Assembly: GCA_027886175.1 (NCBI GenBank)
Contig: JAJNNQ010000078.1
Location: 3,038,001 to 3,102,000, forward strand
DNA: 64,000 nucleotides
Direction of reading: 5' to 3'
Origin: Phylloscopus collybita
Lineage: Eukaryota > Chordata > Aves > Passeriformes > Phylloscopidae
The notes beneath the pieces were generated by a model. That model saw nothing but the letters and a program-made list of their open reading frames with translations, was not told the DNA's origin and ran no database searches. Below, piece after piece: positions 23,128 to 33,990 of this stretch (its first letter is position 1; every line of letters begins with the position of its first letter). A program made the position numbers and the translations under genes.

Positions 23128-24607
23128 TGCCCCTGGACTCGGCCCGCGCCGCCCTGTGGGTGGCCGAGGGCGGTCACCTGCTGCTGGCCCTGGCCGTGGT
23201 GGCTGTGTCCTGCGAGATGGCCCTGCGGGGGGGAGAGGTAGGGAGAGGGGGAAGGGGAGGCGGGGGGTGCCCGGGCCGCGATGTCACCTCGCTCTGCCCT
23301 TTCCGGGTTGTCCCCCGAGTGCCACTCCGGCTGTGTTTGCCCCCCGGGAGTGTCCTCAAGGGGGCCCCGCCATGTCCCCAGCGTCCATGGAGCCCTGCGA
23401 GGTGCAACGATTCCAGCGCGGGGTGACAGTATGGGAGAGGGGGTCACAAAGTGGACAGGAGGGCGTGGGAGGAAGGGGGGAGGTGACAGAGGGGTGGAGG
23501 GGGCCGAGGGTGGCGGGCGGGGGGGGACAGCGGGGGTGACAGAGGGTGGCAGAGGGGGCGAGGGGGTGACAAAAGGACAGAGGGGACAGCTGAGCCCTCC
23601 AGGGAGGGGACAAAGGGGACCCCGAGAGGGCACAGGGGCCACCCCAGGAGGCCACAAATGCCACGAGGTCCCCACCACCTCCCTTGTCCCCTCCCCAGGT
23701 GCTGGAGGTGGTGGTGGCTGTGGTGGCCACTCTGGGCGAGCTGGCAGCCACTGTGACCGCACCACGCAGGAGTGTGTGGCCACTCCTATACCCACGGTCC
23801 CTGCACGCAGCCCTGAGGAGATTCACCTGGCACCTCTGTGACACCCTGGACCACTGTGGTGTCACCTCCCTGGGCCACGGCGATGTCACCCCCCCTGGGC
23901 CAGGCCCTGGCTGCATGTGAAAGCTGCGGCCAGCGCCTGGTGAAAGTCGGTGGCTGTGCTGGAGGAGAGCTGGGCCCAGCTGCCTGACAAGGCCGCGGGT
24001 CTCTTCCTCACCTTGGAGGACGAGGCCATCGCCGAGAGCACCGGCACTGGACCTGCGGGACGAGACTGTGGGCCAAGGGACAGCTGGGGACAACCTGGTG
24101 GCCGCGGCCCGGCAGCTGCCAGTGTCCCTGCCCTCGGTGGTGGCTGCACACAAGGCCCCCATGGCGGTGGCCACCGAGGCCAGGGAAGAGGCCGTGGTGG
24201 CCACCAGGCAGGCGAGGGTGGCCACCAGGAGGGGACAGGTGAAGGTGGCCCTGGGGCAGCTGTGTTGCCTGGCGGCCGCGTGTGAGGATGTCATGGCTCT
24301 CCTCTGGGAGCTGCTGCGCCAGCTCGGGGACATCAAGCTTGCCCTGGAGGAGACAAGGGATGCATCCTCCAATGTCCCCGAGGTCTTGGTGGCCACAGTG
24401 GCCGAGTTCAAGTGGCTGTGGGAGGCCAGTGCCCGCCTGACCATGTGTCACCTGCTGGTGACACTTGGGGACATCCATCACCTCCTCTCGAGTCCCTGCG
24501 GCAGCTCTGGTGGCCCTGGTGGCCCTGGTGGCTGCGCGGTGGCCGAGCAGTGCCAAAAAGCCATCGAGGACATCCCGGGGCTGCTGGATGTGACATCGGG
24601 GCCGTGA
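23128..24607 (+). pseudogene. Unrecognised multi-exon gene, Ala/Leu/Val-rich helical protein, probably broken
   Basis: A plausible exon starts after cctgcag (23,128) and ends at gagag before gtaggg (23,237). It encodes DSARAALWVAEGGHLLLALA and VVAVSCEMAL. Another exon starts after ctccccag (23,699) with LEVVVAVVATLGELAATVT and meets a TGA at 23,918-23,920. Farther on, a long frame (24,068-24,607) encodes VATEAREEAVVATRQARVAT, LWELLRQLGDIKLAL, VPEVLVATVAEFKWLWEASA and CQKAIEDIPGLLD, ending in TGA. The preceding frame (MAVLEESWAQLPDKAAGLFL from 23,950) reads into a different frame near 24,040. Composition suggests amphipathic helices or coiled coil. I do not recognise the family. The stop and frame change suggest a pseudogene unless further splicing removes them. 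Confidence 0.5.
23410..23690 (+). repeat. G-rich intronic tract with GGTGACAGAGGG-like repeats
   Basis: Strong G bias on the plus strand with repeated ggtgacaga(g)ggg and aggggac units between the two predicted exons. Intronic low complexity. Confidence 0.55.
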
Positions 24608-24659
24608 CATCATTGGGGACATCACTGGTGTCACTTGTCCCCTCCCCCCTCCCTGCACG

Positions 24660-25240
24660 GTGTTTGAGACAGTTTATGTGTTCACCGTTCAGCCGACATA
24701 AATTCAGCATAATAAATCAATACTGTATCATACGCCTTAGCAAAATACTGAAATAGATACTGCGCAATTCCAAAATACTTTTATAACTATTATAGCTAAC
24801 TTTTTTATTTTAACTATTATAGCTACATTTTTTATTATAACCAGCTCAGGGGATGGTGTAAAACAATTCTGTTTCCCACATCTGTGGGCTGGTGATAACA
24901 GTGGCAGAAACCAGAGCACTGGAGAGGAATTTATTAACTTACCAGGGAGTGTGGAACAACATGGTGGGACCAGGAGAAGAAATAAAATACATGGACCTGC
25001 AGCACAGGATGTCCTGCAGACAAGTCAGAGGTTAAAACCAAATGAGAGAGCTCCTGGAACATCAAAAACTCACAGGAATGTTTGAATGACGTCCGAACTC
25101 ATGAATGTGTGTGTGCCCCAGCAATGGAGCCGTGCACAGAGAACATTGTTTAAAAACACCCCAGTGCTGGATTTTGTCCCTTTTTCATCCCTCATTAAAC
25201 TTGTAACAATTTCAAAGAGTGAGCTTTGTTTTTCACACCC
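24660..25240 (+). mobile_element. LTR-like element, diverged relative of the palindrome-arm insert
   Basis: Shares an ordered series of phrases with 55,540-56,060: gccttagcaaaata, ccagagca(c/g)t(g/a)gag, agaagaaataaaat, and aggaatgtttga. Contains aataaaatac (about 24,985). No internal genes. Diverged by roughly a fifth by eye. Confidence 0.6.
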
Positions 25241-25490
25241 GGCTGTGATTTGGGGGGCCGGGGGGGTCCTGGGCAGCCCCCGCCACCCCCGATCACAGCC
25301 CCACTGCTGAGCACTGACCCCGATCCGGGGGGCACCGAGACCCCCCAAAATCTGCACCCACAGCCCCTGCAGTGGAGCTGGGGCCTGGAGAGGCTCCTGG
25401 AACAGAGGCTGGACAGAGTGAAATGAACAAATCAGGGATTTATGGAAAGGGTTCAAAGGATTCACCTGGGGCAGCACAAGAGCCCGGCCA
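25241..25490. other. Unassigned GC-rich segment, possibly LTR-derived
   Basis: Includes cctggagaggctcctggaac and gggatttatggaaaggg. No second copy in the window and no coding support. Confidence 0.25.
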
Positions 25491-25494
25491 GGGG

Positions 25495-25620
25495 TCTACA
25501 CGCAGGATGGACCTCAAATGGACCCAGGATGGACCTGAAATGGACTCAGGATGAACCAAAAATGGGCTGAAAATGGACCCAGGATGGACCCAAAATGGAC
25601 CCAAGATGGATCCTGGTCAC
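25495..25620 (+). repeat. ATGGACCCAGG tandem repeat
   Basis: Units (c)aggatggacc, (a)aaatggaccc and aagatggatc alternate in a 12-24 base period. Confidence 0.7.
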
Positions 25621-25959
25621 GACTTTCACTCTTTTAGAAGTTTTGGATCATTTCCATAGTGGGGTTAATTGTCCAATTACACTTCAGGTGATGAAGTCCC
25701 ACCTGCCCAGATCGCTCTCCTCAATTTGCTGCTGTTTGCACTTTTTGGGCTCAAAGCTGCAGTGGTGCCCTTGGTTCTGGGGCTGGAGAAGGAATTGCTT
25801 TGTCTGAGTGAGCTCTGAGGAGAACTTGCTAACACTTTGTCTGAAATTCAGAGTCCCACACCAGTGCAGTGCAGAATCTGGAAAATATAAAAGCTAAACC
25901 TGAAGGCATCAATTCCTTCCTTTAGAGGCTTGACAAGGCCTTTATCTTGTTGAGTCTCT
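25621..25959. other. No gene seen
   Basis: Unique-looking AT/GC mixed sequence with short frames and no domain. Confidence 0.25.
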
Positions 25960-26430
25960 ATTCTGAATATCTACTAATAATAGGTATTTAATAACAAATA
26001 AGTAACTAATAATAGGTATTTAATAACAGATAAGTAACTAAAAATAGGTATTTAATAACAGGTAGGTAACCAATAATAGACGCCAATGTAAGAGACCATC
26101 ATGACCCCCGCTTGTGTTAGCGGATCGTGACAGTATTTAATAACAGGTAAGGAACAACGGTAAATAAGTAACAATAATAAATACATAACAACAGTAAATA
26201 ACTAATAATAGTAAACAACTAACAACAGTAAATATCCAACAACAGTTAAATATCTAATAGTAAAGAAATACCTAACAATAAATCAATACCTAATAGCAGT
26301 AAATATCTAGTAAAAGATAATATCCAGTAATAGCAAATAAATATTCTTATAAAATGTTAATAATAAACAACAACAACAATAATAAATAACAGTAATAATC
26401 AACAATAATAAACATCTAACAGCAGTAATG
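25960..26430 (+). repeat. AT-rich TAATAATA/GTATTTAATAACA array with GC-rich interruption
   Basis: aataataggtatttaataaca and ataagtaacta recur about every 36 bases from 25,975 to 26,075, then shorter aataac/agtaaata units to 26,430. A segment of about 60 bases (26,078-26,135, from gacgccaatgtaagagacc to gcggatcgtgacag) with quite different composition interrupts the array. After it the array resumes with gtatttaataacagg. Confidence 0.75.
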
Positions 26431-26503
26431 TTTTGCACAGTTGGCTATCATGCAAAGAAGAATAATAATTATCATGAGCAGTTCTTTAGGCACAGAAGAG
26501 GAA

Positions 26504-26839
26504 TCATTTCAAGCATGTTTTCATCTGCATCAGTGCAAGTGTGTCCAGCCTTGTGGGTCTGGGTAGCACGATGTAATTCTGGAGCTTCTGCAAGGTGGAA
26601 CCTAAAGCCATCAGGTATCTCTGTAAAGTTGAATATTCCCTGGAACATCTGGGATCTGATATGGCTGCCATACAGTATTTCATAGGGACTGATGTTGTGA
26701 GAAATGTAAATTTCCCCTGGAACATCTGGGATCTGATATGGCTGCCATATAGTATTTTATAGGGACTGATGTTATCCCTCCACCCTGGCTGTGTGCAGAT
26801 TCTCAAGAAAGCCATGGGCAAGGCCTGAACCCGTGTCAT
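26504..26839 (-). pseudogene. Gammaretrovirus-like integrase scrap with internal duplication
   Basis: The minus strand includes TRVQALPMAFLRICTQPG and NISPYKILYG, which corresponds to the integrase region with the conserved SPYE-type motif. The comparable stretch of the intact gammaretrovirus-like integrase here reads LLRIRVQPRSDIGASPYEMM. A segment of about 75 bases is tandemly duplicated (around 26,636-26,705 and 26,715-26,782), so the SPY(K)ILYG region appears twice with a frame change. Confidence 0.65.
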
Positions 26840-26884
26840 GAATGTTTCCTGACAACTTCTGCTAATTTGTGTTTTGAGAGTTCC

Positions 26885-26998
26885 ATTGTCTTGGTTTGGA
26901 AATACAGATGTCTGCTAGGGAGGGCAGGGCCTCCCTTAGAATGGAGAATTCAAATCCCCTCCCTCCAAATTAATATAATTTGGAAAATTTAGTAACAC
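26885..26998 (-). mobile_element. ERVL-type LTR terminal fragment
   Basis: tgtcttggtttggaaatacagatgtctgctagg matches the terminal 100 bases of the ERVL LTRs at 27,333, 43,256 and 48,807. Only the U5 end is present. It interrupts gamma pol debris. Confidence 0.75.
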
Positions 26999-27332
26999 TA
27001 TGGTAAATTCTTGGACTTTTTCTCCATCCTCCCCTGAGAGAAGTAAATCCACCAACATATTGGATAAATTTTACTTCAGGTGCAATAGGGAAAAGTTGCA
27101 GTACTTCTTCCAAGGTTTGTCCAAATAAATTAGGGGTTTCAGTCAATCCTTGGGGTAATTTGGTCCATCTGAGTTGTTGCTTTCTCCTTGTATTGAGATC
27201 TTCCCATTCAAAAGCAAAAAAATCCCAACTTTTTTTCTGCTAGGGCAAAAGCCCAAAAGGCATCTTTGAGGTCTATCACAATTAACCGCCAATGTGATGG
27301 GGAGATTTTACTCAGTAGTGTATAAGGATTGC
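26999..27332 (-). pseudogene. Gammaretrovirus-like reverse transcriptase fragment
   Basis: The minus strand encodes VIDLKDAFWAFALAE and RWTKLPQGLTETPNLFGQ, then QYVGG where the family has QYVDD, so the second catalytic Asp is lost. Order relative to the integrase scrap on its left agrees with one decayed minus-strand provirus. The ERVL 3' LTR begins exactly at its right edge. Confidence 0.75.
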
Positions 27333-28075
27333 TGTCTTGGTTTTGAAAGACAGGTATCTGCCAGGGAAAGCTGCGGTTTCCCTTGGAATGGAGAATGTAA
27401 ACCCCTCACCCCCTCCAAATTATAATTTTGCAATTAGGACCTTTCGGGCACAGATTTGGGAATAGGAATAACAGTTCTTTACTAGTAATATTAACAATAC
27501 AAATGTAGTAGAAATTAAAAAAAACAACAACAAACCAAAACAAACAAAATTCCTAGAAAATCCTGACAGAGTCAGAGCTACAACCTGACACCCTGTTGGT
27601 CAGGCTGTTGGAAGCAGTCCAAAAGAAAGTCCTCCAGGAGTGGCAGATGTGGTTCTGTTGGAGTAGAGATGATCCTGTAGAAAAGGGTCCATTGATGGTG
27701 AGAAGAGTCCAGTCTTACTCCAGCAATCCAGTGGAACCAGATCCCTTGTGTTTCTACGTCTCAGTTTTTATCTAGGTAGGAATGGTTGGCTCCTCCCACT
27801 GGGTGAGCATCTCACAGTGGGGATGATGAATCTGTCCTTGGTGAGCCTTAATGGCCTATCAGCAGAAAATATCCCCCTGGGGAGGGAGGACAGGTGGTGA
27901 AAGATAAAAAACACTGCCCCACCAGGTTTGAACAGTTGGCCCATTACCAGAAGGCATCCACCCCCCCCCCCCCACCCCCGAGTTACAAGAGATAAAGAAA
28001 AACATCTCCCCAGCTGCTTTCAACAGATGAAATAGAATACACATTTTTGGTTCCATAACCCAACACATTATCCAC
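27333..28075 (-). mobile_element. ERVL 3' LTR
   Basis: About 740 bases. The terminal tgtcttggttttgaaagacagg is on the plus strand at the left edge, with aacccaacaca at the right. A purine-rich tract (minus strand aataaggggtgga, about 28,078-28,090) adjoins it as the polypurine tract. It holds a poly-C run at 27,960-27,976. Confidence 0.8.
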
Positions 28076-28145
28076 CCCTTATTCTATTATCATCTGCATC
28101 ATACCTAAATCGATAAACTCTATTGTACAGAATGAACCCTTACAC

Positions 28146-28485
28146 TCAGTTCTCACTTAGGATTAGGTTTTCCTGTGGTACACAACTGGTTTTTCCATCT
28201 TTCTGCATTACCCACCAAGTGTAACCAGGTCCTTGAGCAAAAACAATCCCATGGGTGGGTTCGCCTTTGCCTGAAGTGGGGTTAATCCAAACAGTCTTTC
28301 CTAAGATATCTCTCATGTGTACCACAGGGACTTTATCTCCATCCACTGTGTGCAAAGGGGTAGACTGGGCAGGACCAGCTCTATGGATGGAGCCTCAGCT
28401 GTTGACCATCCAGGTGGCCTTTGCTAAGTTCACTTCCCAATTTTTGAAGGTCCCCCCGCCAAGTGCCTTCAGGGTGGTCTTAGGC
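28146..28485 (-). pseudogene. ERVL integrase, C-terminal part (split gene)
   Basis: Encodes MRDILGKTVWINPTSGKGEP and VFAQGPGYTWWVMQKDGKT, a C-terminal integrase domain. The frame continues rightwards in degraded form until it is cut by the class II LTR at 28,486. The N-terminal half resumes at 44,202. Confidence 0.75.
28480..28485. repeat. Target-site duplication of class II ERV, left copy (TTAGGC)
   Basis: ttaggc directly precedes the LTR start. ttaggt follows the other LTR at 44,196-44,201. Five of six bases match, the length expected for this retrovirus class. Confidence 0.75.
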
Positions 28486-28799
28486 TGTAGCAGAATTTCT
28501 TAGGGAACGTGGCCATGAGGTATTTTGGGATGAGATTTGAACTACCCCAAACTGGGCTTCAGTTTCAGGCCTGTCTAGAAGTGGACAGACCTGCGGCGCA
28601 GTTGGAAATTTACTTTAAGGTGTGTTTAAGTATTAGGAAGCATAGTTATTGTGTGCTTACACTGACTTCCTTAAGGGACATATAGTTTACATTTTTTCTT
28701 ACACTGAATACCAATTAGAAAACACCTGTAACTGTAAACTATCTGAAACTGTATTTAACCCCCTTTTTGGGAGAATAAAGGGAGAACACATGATCTAAC
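28486..28799 (+). mobile_element. Class II ERV 5' LTR, first part
   Basis: Starts TGTAGCAGAATTTCTTAGGG. Includes gagaataaaggga (about 28,773, polyadenylation-like). Cut at 28,799 by the gammaretrovirus-like provirus, which duplicated TAAC (28,796-28,799 and 38,876-38,879). Confidence 0.85.
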
Positions 28800-28935
28800 T
28801 GTTATAAATGGGCCAGGAGACCGGCACCTTTGAAAAGGCCTTTATTAGAAATCAGCTCTGGGTAGGGGGCTCAAGGGGCTGCGCATGCCGCCGCTGATCC
28901 CAGTAGACACCACGGAGGAGGAGGTGCAGGTCGAA

Positions 28936-28967
<32 letters not shown>

Positions 28968-29503
28968 AGAGTCGGGACTCCTTCCTCACGGGGGTTTCCA
29001 TAGAATCACTTTGGCTCGTGTGGTCCAGGGGGGTCACCTCTCTCCAGTTCCTTTCAGGTCATGGCGAGAAAGTAACAAAAAATACCTGCTACCTGCAGGT
29101 AGCTAGACATGTGCCTTGCACAGCTTTGTCCTTCTTAGGTCAAGTTTCTGTGTCAGCTCGCTGTCCCAGGGGCTTTTCTAGCTCCAACTGGACCCCCGGC
29201 CGCAGCCAGGCACCATGGGAGTTCCCTTATCTCCATACTGGGTGGTGTCCCCAGCTCGACGGCAGGCAGCAGGAAGCAGCAGGGGGTAGCAGGAAGCGGC
29301 GGTGGGCTTTTACCCGGTGGAGAGGGGAAAACCCAGAATTCAGGGAGAAAGGGTACAGAACTTGGACATAACAAACAGAAATTCAGGGTACAGATTCAAC
29401 ATGAACAGTTTAAAACAGGCAAGTAACAGTGCAACTTTAATTTTACAGCAAAACAGTGTAACAGTACAACTTAGGAGTGCATAACCTGGGGCTATTTCTT
29501 TCA
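28800..29503 (-). mobile_element. Gammaretrovirus-like 3' LTR
   Basis: 704 bases. The minus strand begins TGAAAGAAATAGCCCC (29,503) and ends CCCATTTATAACA. A polyadenylation-like AATAAAGGCC is at about 28,840. A polypurine tract AGAAGGGGGAT lies just upstream (29,504-29,516). Contains ten CTG units on the plus strand (28,937-28,966). Differs from the 5' LTR by roughly twenty substitutions by eye plus repeat length. Confidence 0.9.
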
Positions 29504-29541
29504 ATCCCCCTTCTATTTCTTTGATCGGGCTTTTGCCCGCA

Positions 29542-30192
29542 TCAATTGGCCATGTCTGATTCAAGGGAATAAATCTGTTTTAATTCCTGGTATTGGTTAT
29601 AAATTCTTTTTGCTGTGCTTAGTTCTTTTTCTTGGGGTTCTAATCTAATTGTATTTGTAGGTTTCTGAATCCTTACTTTAGGGATTTGGAGACTAGCTTG
29701 ACCAGTAGTGGCTATAGTTCGAATTAGACAGGGAAGTATGCAGGGGAGAAGTAGGAGACTGGCAAAGGCACTTATTGCAATGAACACTACTTTTTTCCAC
29801 CAGGTCCCTTCAAAGGACCAGAAGTTGTCCCACCAGTCCATATTAATTAAGGGCTTCCATTCCTGGGTACTTACATATGCAATTTTTTGTATTTCTTTGG
29901 AAATATTTTTTATTACCTTACTTTCATAATCGACTGCTAGTTTGATTTGATAAACTACTGCTCTTGTCTGTGCCAATTGGTTACTGATATGATCAAGGGC
30001 AAGGGCTGTTTTGTTTCATATTCTTTTTAATACTGCATGTAATCTGATAATTTTATTCAACATGTAAATTGGAGTTCGGCACCCCCATGATCTATCTTGT
30101 GTCCAAGTTGCTGGCCTATATGTTTTTACTATTTCTTTTGGTGTCCATATTTTACTCTTCCATGTTTGTGTGCTGCCCCTCCTCCTCTTTCG
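29542..30192 (-). pseudogene. Gammaretrovirus-like env, transmembrane part, decayed
   Basis: A frame at 29,542-29,976 includes MDWWDNFWSFEGTWWKK followed by a membrane-spanning run VVFIAISAFASLLLLPCILP and a cytoplasmic tail. Between 29,977 and 30,192 the frame has several stops, so the fusion-peptide and heptad region is destroyed. Env cannot be made whole from this copy. Confidence 0.7.
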
Positions 30193-31365
30193 TTATTTTC
30201 TTTTTAAATTTTCATATAAGGGTATGCCTAAATGGTTTCCTGATTCTCGTGGGAGGAGGGAGAAGGCTGGTTTGATGATTCCTATGGTGCAGCTACCCGC
30301 CCAATCTCCTGGGAGATGGATGTAGGTTTTGTCATCACAAATCCAAAAGAGGTGTTTTGGGGCTTTCCAGGATGTGTTTTGTGTGTCATAGGGGTGTTCC
30401 CAATATTTTGAAATTCCTCTGATTCCCCAAAAAAGATTGGTCCCTTTATTAGTGCACTCATGTAGACCATAACTTTTATTACAGACGCACCCTGATTCTT
30501 TTTTCCCAATAGACCAATATTTTTCAGGTTCCCTGGGGATCCATTTTTGTTTTAACTCTTTGATCAGTAGGTACCTTTTACAAGCCATTCTTCCTAGGAA
30601 AGTTTTATACTTTTTCCCTGTTATTAACTCCCATCTCAGGATGTCTAGGGGTGATAAGCTTGTCCCTTCCCAGGGCCATACATCAGACATTTGTGTGCTT
30701 TTACATATCCAGCAGTTTGTTATATTTAGTTTATGGCTGATTTCCTCTACCAGATCGACAAATAGACTTTTCCCAAGGAGTTCATCTATTTCATTCTTTT
30801 TCACCACCAGTGGTTTTTCTTTTATCAGATCTGCTACTCCCTCTGTATTTCTTAACTCTTTAAAACAGAACCACTCTCTGATAGGGCACTCCCCAGTCAG
30901 GCACTGCTTAAATGTGGCAGCATTTTTTGCAATCCAATATTGTTTTTCCTCTTTTTGACAGGTGGATAATTGGGTCATGTCAAAACATGTGGGATTCACA
31001 TGGGTGTGAACTCTCATAAGGGATTGTAGATTCTCCCCATCACAAACTGAATGACAGCATTCAGAGCAAGCCCCATCTGTAAACTTGCTTATCAATAGGA
31101 CTACTATCAGTCCCTCCAAGAGTCCAGTATGAACCATTCTATTTGTGGGTCCTTTGGTCTCACCTGGCCTTGCCTCTTGGGTCGGGGGGTTCTTTCTCCT
31201 CATCATATCAATAGGACTACTATTAGTCCCTCCAAGAGTCCAGTATGAACCTGCCCCCATCTCGCTCTGAGGGTTCTCTTTGGTCTCACCTGGTCTTGCC
31301 TCTTGGGTCGGGGAGTTCTTAGGCTGGATTTGTGGAGTTCTCCCTTGTTTATTCCCACCTTCCAC
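30193..31365 (-). pseudogene. Gammaretrovirus-like env, surface part, open for 390 codons
   Basis: Long open frame with a hydrophobic leader inside (TGLLEGLIVVLLISKFTDGA) and many Cys residues. It has the CWIC motif in NITNCWICKSTQ typical of gamma-type surface subunits that bond to the transmembrane part, and a basic end (ENLKRK) at the expected cleavage area. A segment containing NSPTQEARPGETKENP and the similar NPPTQEARPGETKGPT is tandemly duplicated in the N-terminal part (about 31,140-31,320). The frame ends at a stop right after KRK. Confidence 0.8.
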
Positions 31366-31611
31366 CTTTTTCTTAGTTTTAGTTAGCTCTCTTTGGGTGT
31401 GCCCTATGAGAGATTTAATTTTTAAATTAAGAATTACTGCTACTTATTACTTTTATATTAACACTTTGTGACTCATTATAACAATTTATAACCTCGGATT
31501 TAACTATTATTTTGCACTTTTTTATTAACACTTTTTAACCTCTTATAACAATGTGGATTTTTAACAATGGTAATGACAGCTTGTAATAACTGTTATTGTC
31601 CCTTATTGGCT

Positions 31612-32718
31612 TTAACTGGTTTTTGGTTGTTTCCTGAGAGTTACTTTGAGGGTGTCTGGATCTCGAGTGGCAGTCCACTCAGAGGGAACTCTTGTTGGGG
31701 TTTCAGGGTCAGAGGGATCTGACCCCTTGTTGGGGTCAGAGGGATCACTCGGAGATGGTAATGGTCCTTTCACTCTAGTGATGTGGGTCCAGCCCTTTTC
31801 CTGGGTTCGCACTGCAGTATGAGTAGTGAGCAGAACTTGGAATGGGCCTTCAAATTTGGGAGTTAGTGGGGTGGTATTCCAGGACTTAATTAAAACCCAG
31901 TCTCCTGGTTTTATTTGGTGCATGTCAGTGTCCAAGGGGGAGGTTTGAGGAAGATACCCTCTTCTTTTAAGATCTGCCAATGTCTTTCCAATTGTTTTTA
32001 CATATTCCTGGGTAGCGGCCTCTCCTTCTAAATAATCCCCAGTGCTATAGGGGGTCAGTAAGAAGGGGAGTCCAAACATCATCTCATATGGTGAAGCCCC
32101 TATGTCAGATCTTGGTTGGACCCGGATTCGCAGAAGGGCCAGGGGCAGACACTTGAGCCAATTCATTCCTGTTTCGGTTATCAATTTAGTTAATACATAT
32201 TTGAGGGTTTTATTCATCCTCTCAACTCTCCCTGAACTTTGGGGATGCCAGGGTGTATGCAACTGCCACCTGATTCCTAAGGCTTTAATGACATCATGTA
32301 GAATTTTGGCTACAAAATGAGGACCTCGGTCTGAATCAATATTATTCACTAGCCCATACCGGGGGATGATGTGTTCCAATAATATTTTTATTACCACTTG
32401 TGCCGTTTCCCTTTTTGTAGGAAACGCTTCCACCCAATGGGTTAAATGATCAACTATAACAAGTAGATACTTGTAACCTTGTACTGAAGGCATTTCAGTA
32501 AAATCTATTTGTATATTTTGAAAGGGTCTTAATGCTATTTGTCTTCCTGCTGAGGTATTCTTCCTCATTGCTTTCTGATTCACCTTTTGGCATATAAGGC
32601 ATCCTTCAGTAACTGCTTTGGCCAGATTATATACTCCAATACATAAATATTCTCTTAAGAAATGATCACATAACCCTTGGGTGCCCCAGTGAGTCAGACT
32701 GTGTATTTCTGTTAGCAT
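31612..32718 (-). pseudogene. Gammaretrovirus-like integrase, intact domain set
   Basis: 368 codons open. The N-terminal zinc domain keeps CLICQK (Cys pair) and His residues. The core has QIDFTEMP (first Asp), IDSDRGPHF (second Asp) and HPQSSGRVERMNKTLK (Glu). The C-terminal GPF module reads KFEGPFQVLLTTHTAV. It follows RNase H in the same frame, separated by one TGA and one codon. The C-terminal tail repeats PSDP units (DPSDPNKGSDPSDP). It is a domain of a pol polyprotein, hence called broken because of that stop. Confidence 0.88.
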
Positions 32719-32721
32719 TTT

Positions 32722-33990
32722 TCAAGCTAGGGCTCTATTTAAAAACTTTCGTCTATCTGGGGTTAACCATTCCCCTTGCTTCCCTTGGTGCAGCCCTAAC
32801 CTCTTTATTTCTCTCAACTCATGTTCATCATATATTGGTTCTTTTTCTGTGTCAGCTGGCAAATCAGTCACAGTCAAAATCTTTATCGGCTCCCCCGGGT
32901 TTTGGGCTGCTAACTTGGCAGCTTGGTCAGCTGCTTGATTGCCTCTTCTTTCAAAGGTATCTTCTTTTTGATGTCCCTTGACATGCACTATTGCAATTTC
33001 CCTGGGTTTCATAAGGGATTTTAATACCAACTTAATTAGTTCTTTATGTATCAAATCTTTTCCCTTGGAATTTAGGTAGCCTCTTTCTTCCCAAATTTTT
33101 CCAAATGTGTGCACAATTCCAAAGGCATACCGTGAGTCAGTGTAAATTGTACCTTGATCTTGTTCTAACAGGTCTAGTCCCCTTTCAAGAGCATAGACCT
33201 CACAGCACTGAGCGGACCAGCTCGAGGGCAATTTTTCTTTCTCTAAAACTTTCAAACTCTGTTTGTTGATAACCTCGACTATTGCATAGCCTGATATTCT
33301 CTTTCCTTCCACCATTTTAGATGATCCATCAATGAAAAACACCCTCCCATATGGCAGGGGTATATCCTCAAGGTCCTCCCTTACTTTTGTTTGCAGGTCC
33401 ATGACTTCCAAGCAATTATGTTCCAGAGCGGGTATGGGCTCCCCTGAGAGGAATTGTGCAGGATTTAAGCTTTTGGATGTGATTAATTCTAGATTTTCAG
33501 CATTTGTCAGAATCACTTCATATTTTAGGATCCTTGAGTCTGTTAACCATTGTTGGGCTTTTTGACTCAACACTGCTCTGAGATCATGGGGGGTGTGTGC
33601 AATGATTTTTCCTTGTAGTGTCAGCTTTTGTGCTTCTTCTACAAGGACTGCTGTGGCTGCCACAGCTTGAAGACAAGCTGGCCATCCCCTTGCGACTGGG
33701 TCCAGGAGCTTAGAAAGGTATGCAACAGGCTTTTTGTGTCCCCCCCACTCTTGGGTTAACACCCCATAGGCTATTCCCTCTTCTGCATTTATGAATAAGT
33801 CAAACCCCTTCTTAAGGTCAGGAAGACTAAGAACTGGGGCTGAGGATAATTTGGCTTTTAAATTTTCTAACTGTTCTTCATTCTCAACTGTCCATTTTAC
33901 AGGTTCAGGTTGGACCAGTTTTTCATATAGAAATTTGACACTTTGTGAGTATTTTTCTATCCATAATTTACAATAGCCAAATAGTCCCAA
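32722..33990 (-). pseudogene. Gammaretrovirus-like reverse transcriptase connection and RNase H
   Basis: 422 codons. Connection region WTVENEEQLENLKAKLSSAP. RNase H active-site residues are visible in FFIDGSSKM (Asp), CCEVYALERGLDLL (Glu), IYTDSRYAFGIV (Asp) and GNQAADQAAKLAA (Asp). Ends in TGA (32,722-32,724), after which integrase continues in frame. Confidence 0.88.

Noticed and set aside
22989..24658. Long minus-strand frames of 216-362 codons
   Set aside because: Antisense to the exon-like Ala/Val-rich region and GC-rich introns. Composition-driven, with no domain.
26078..26135. Possible tRNA or small structured RNA in the AT-rich array
   Set aside because: No acceptor stem, anticodon arm or T-loop consensus could be laid out. 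Only a weak dyad is present.
27960..27978. Poly-C tracts in the ERVL LTRs (also 48,900-48,917) as functional i-motifs
   Set aside because: Simple homopolymer expansions at the same LTR-type low-complexity positions. Nothing beyond composition supports function.
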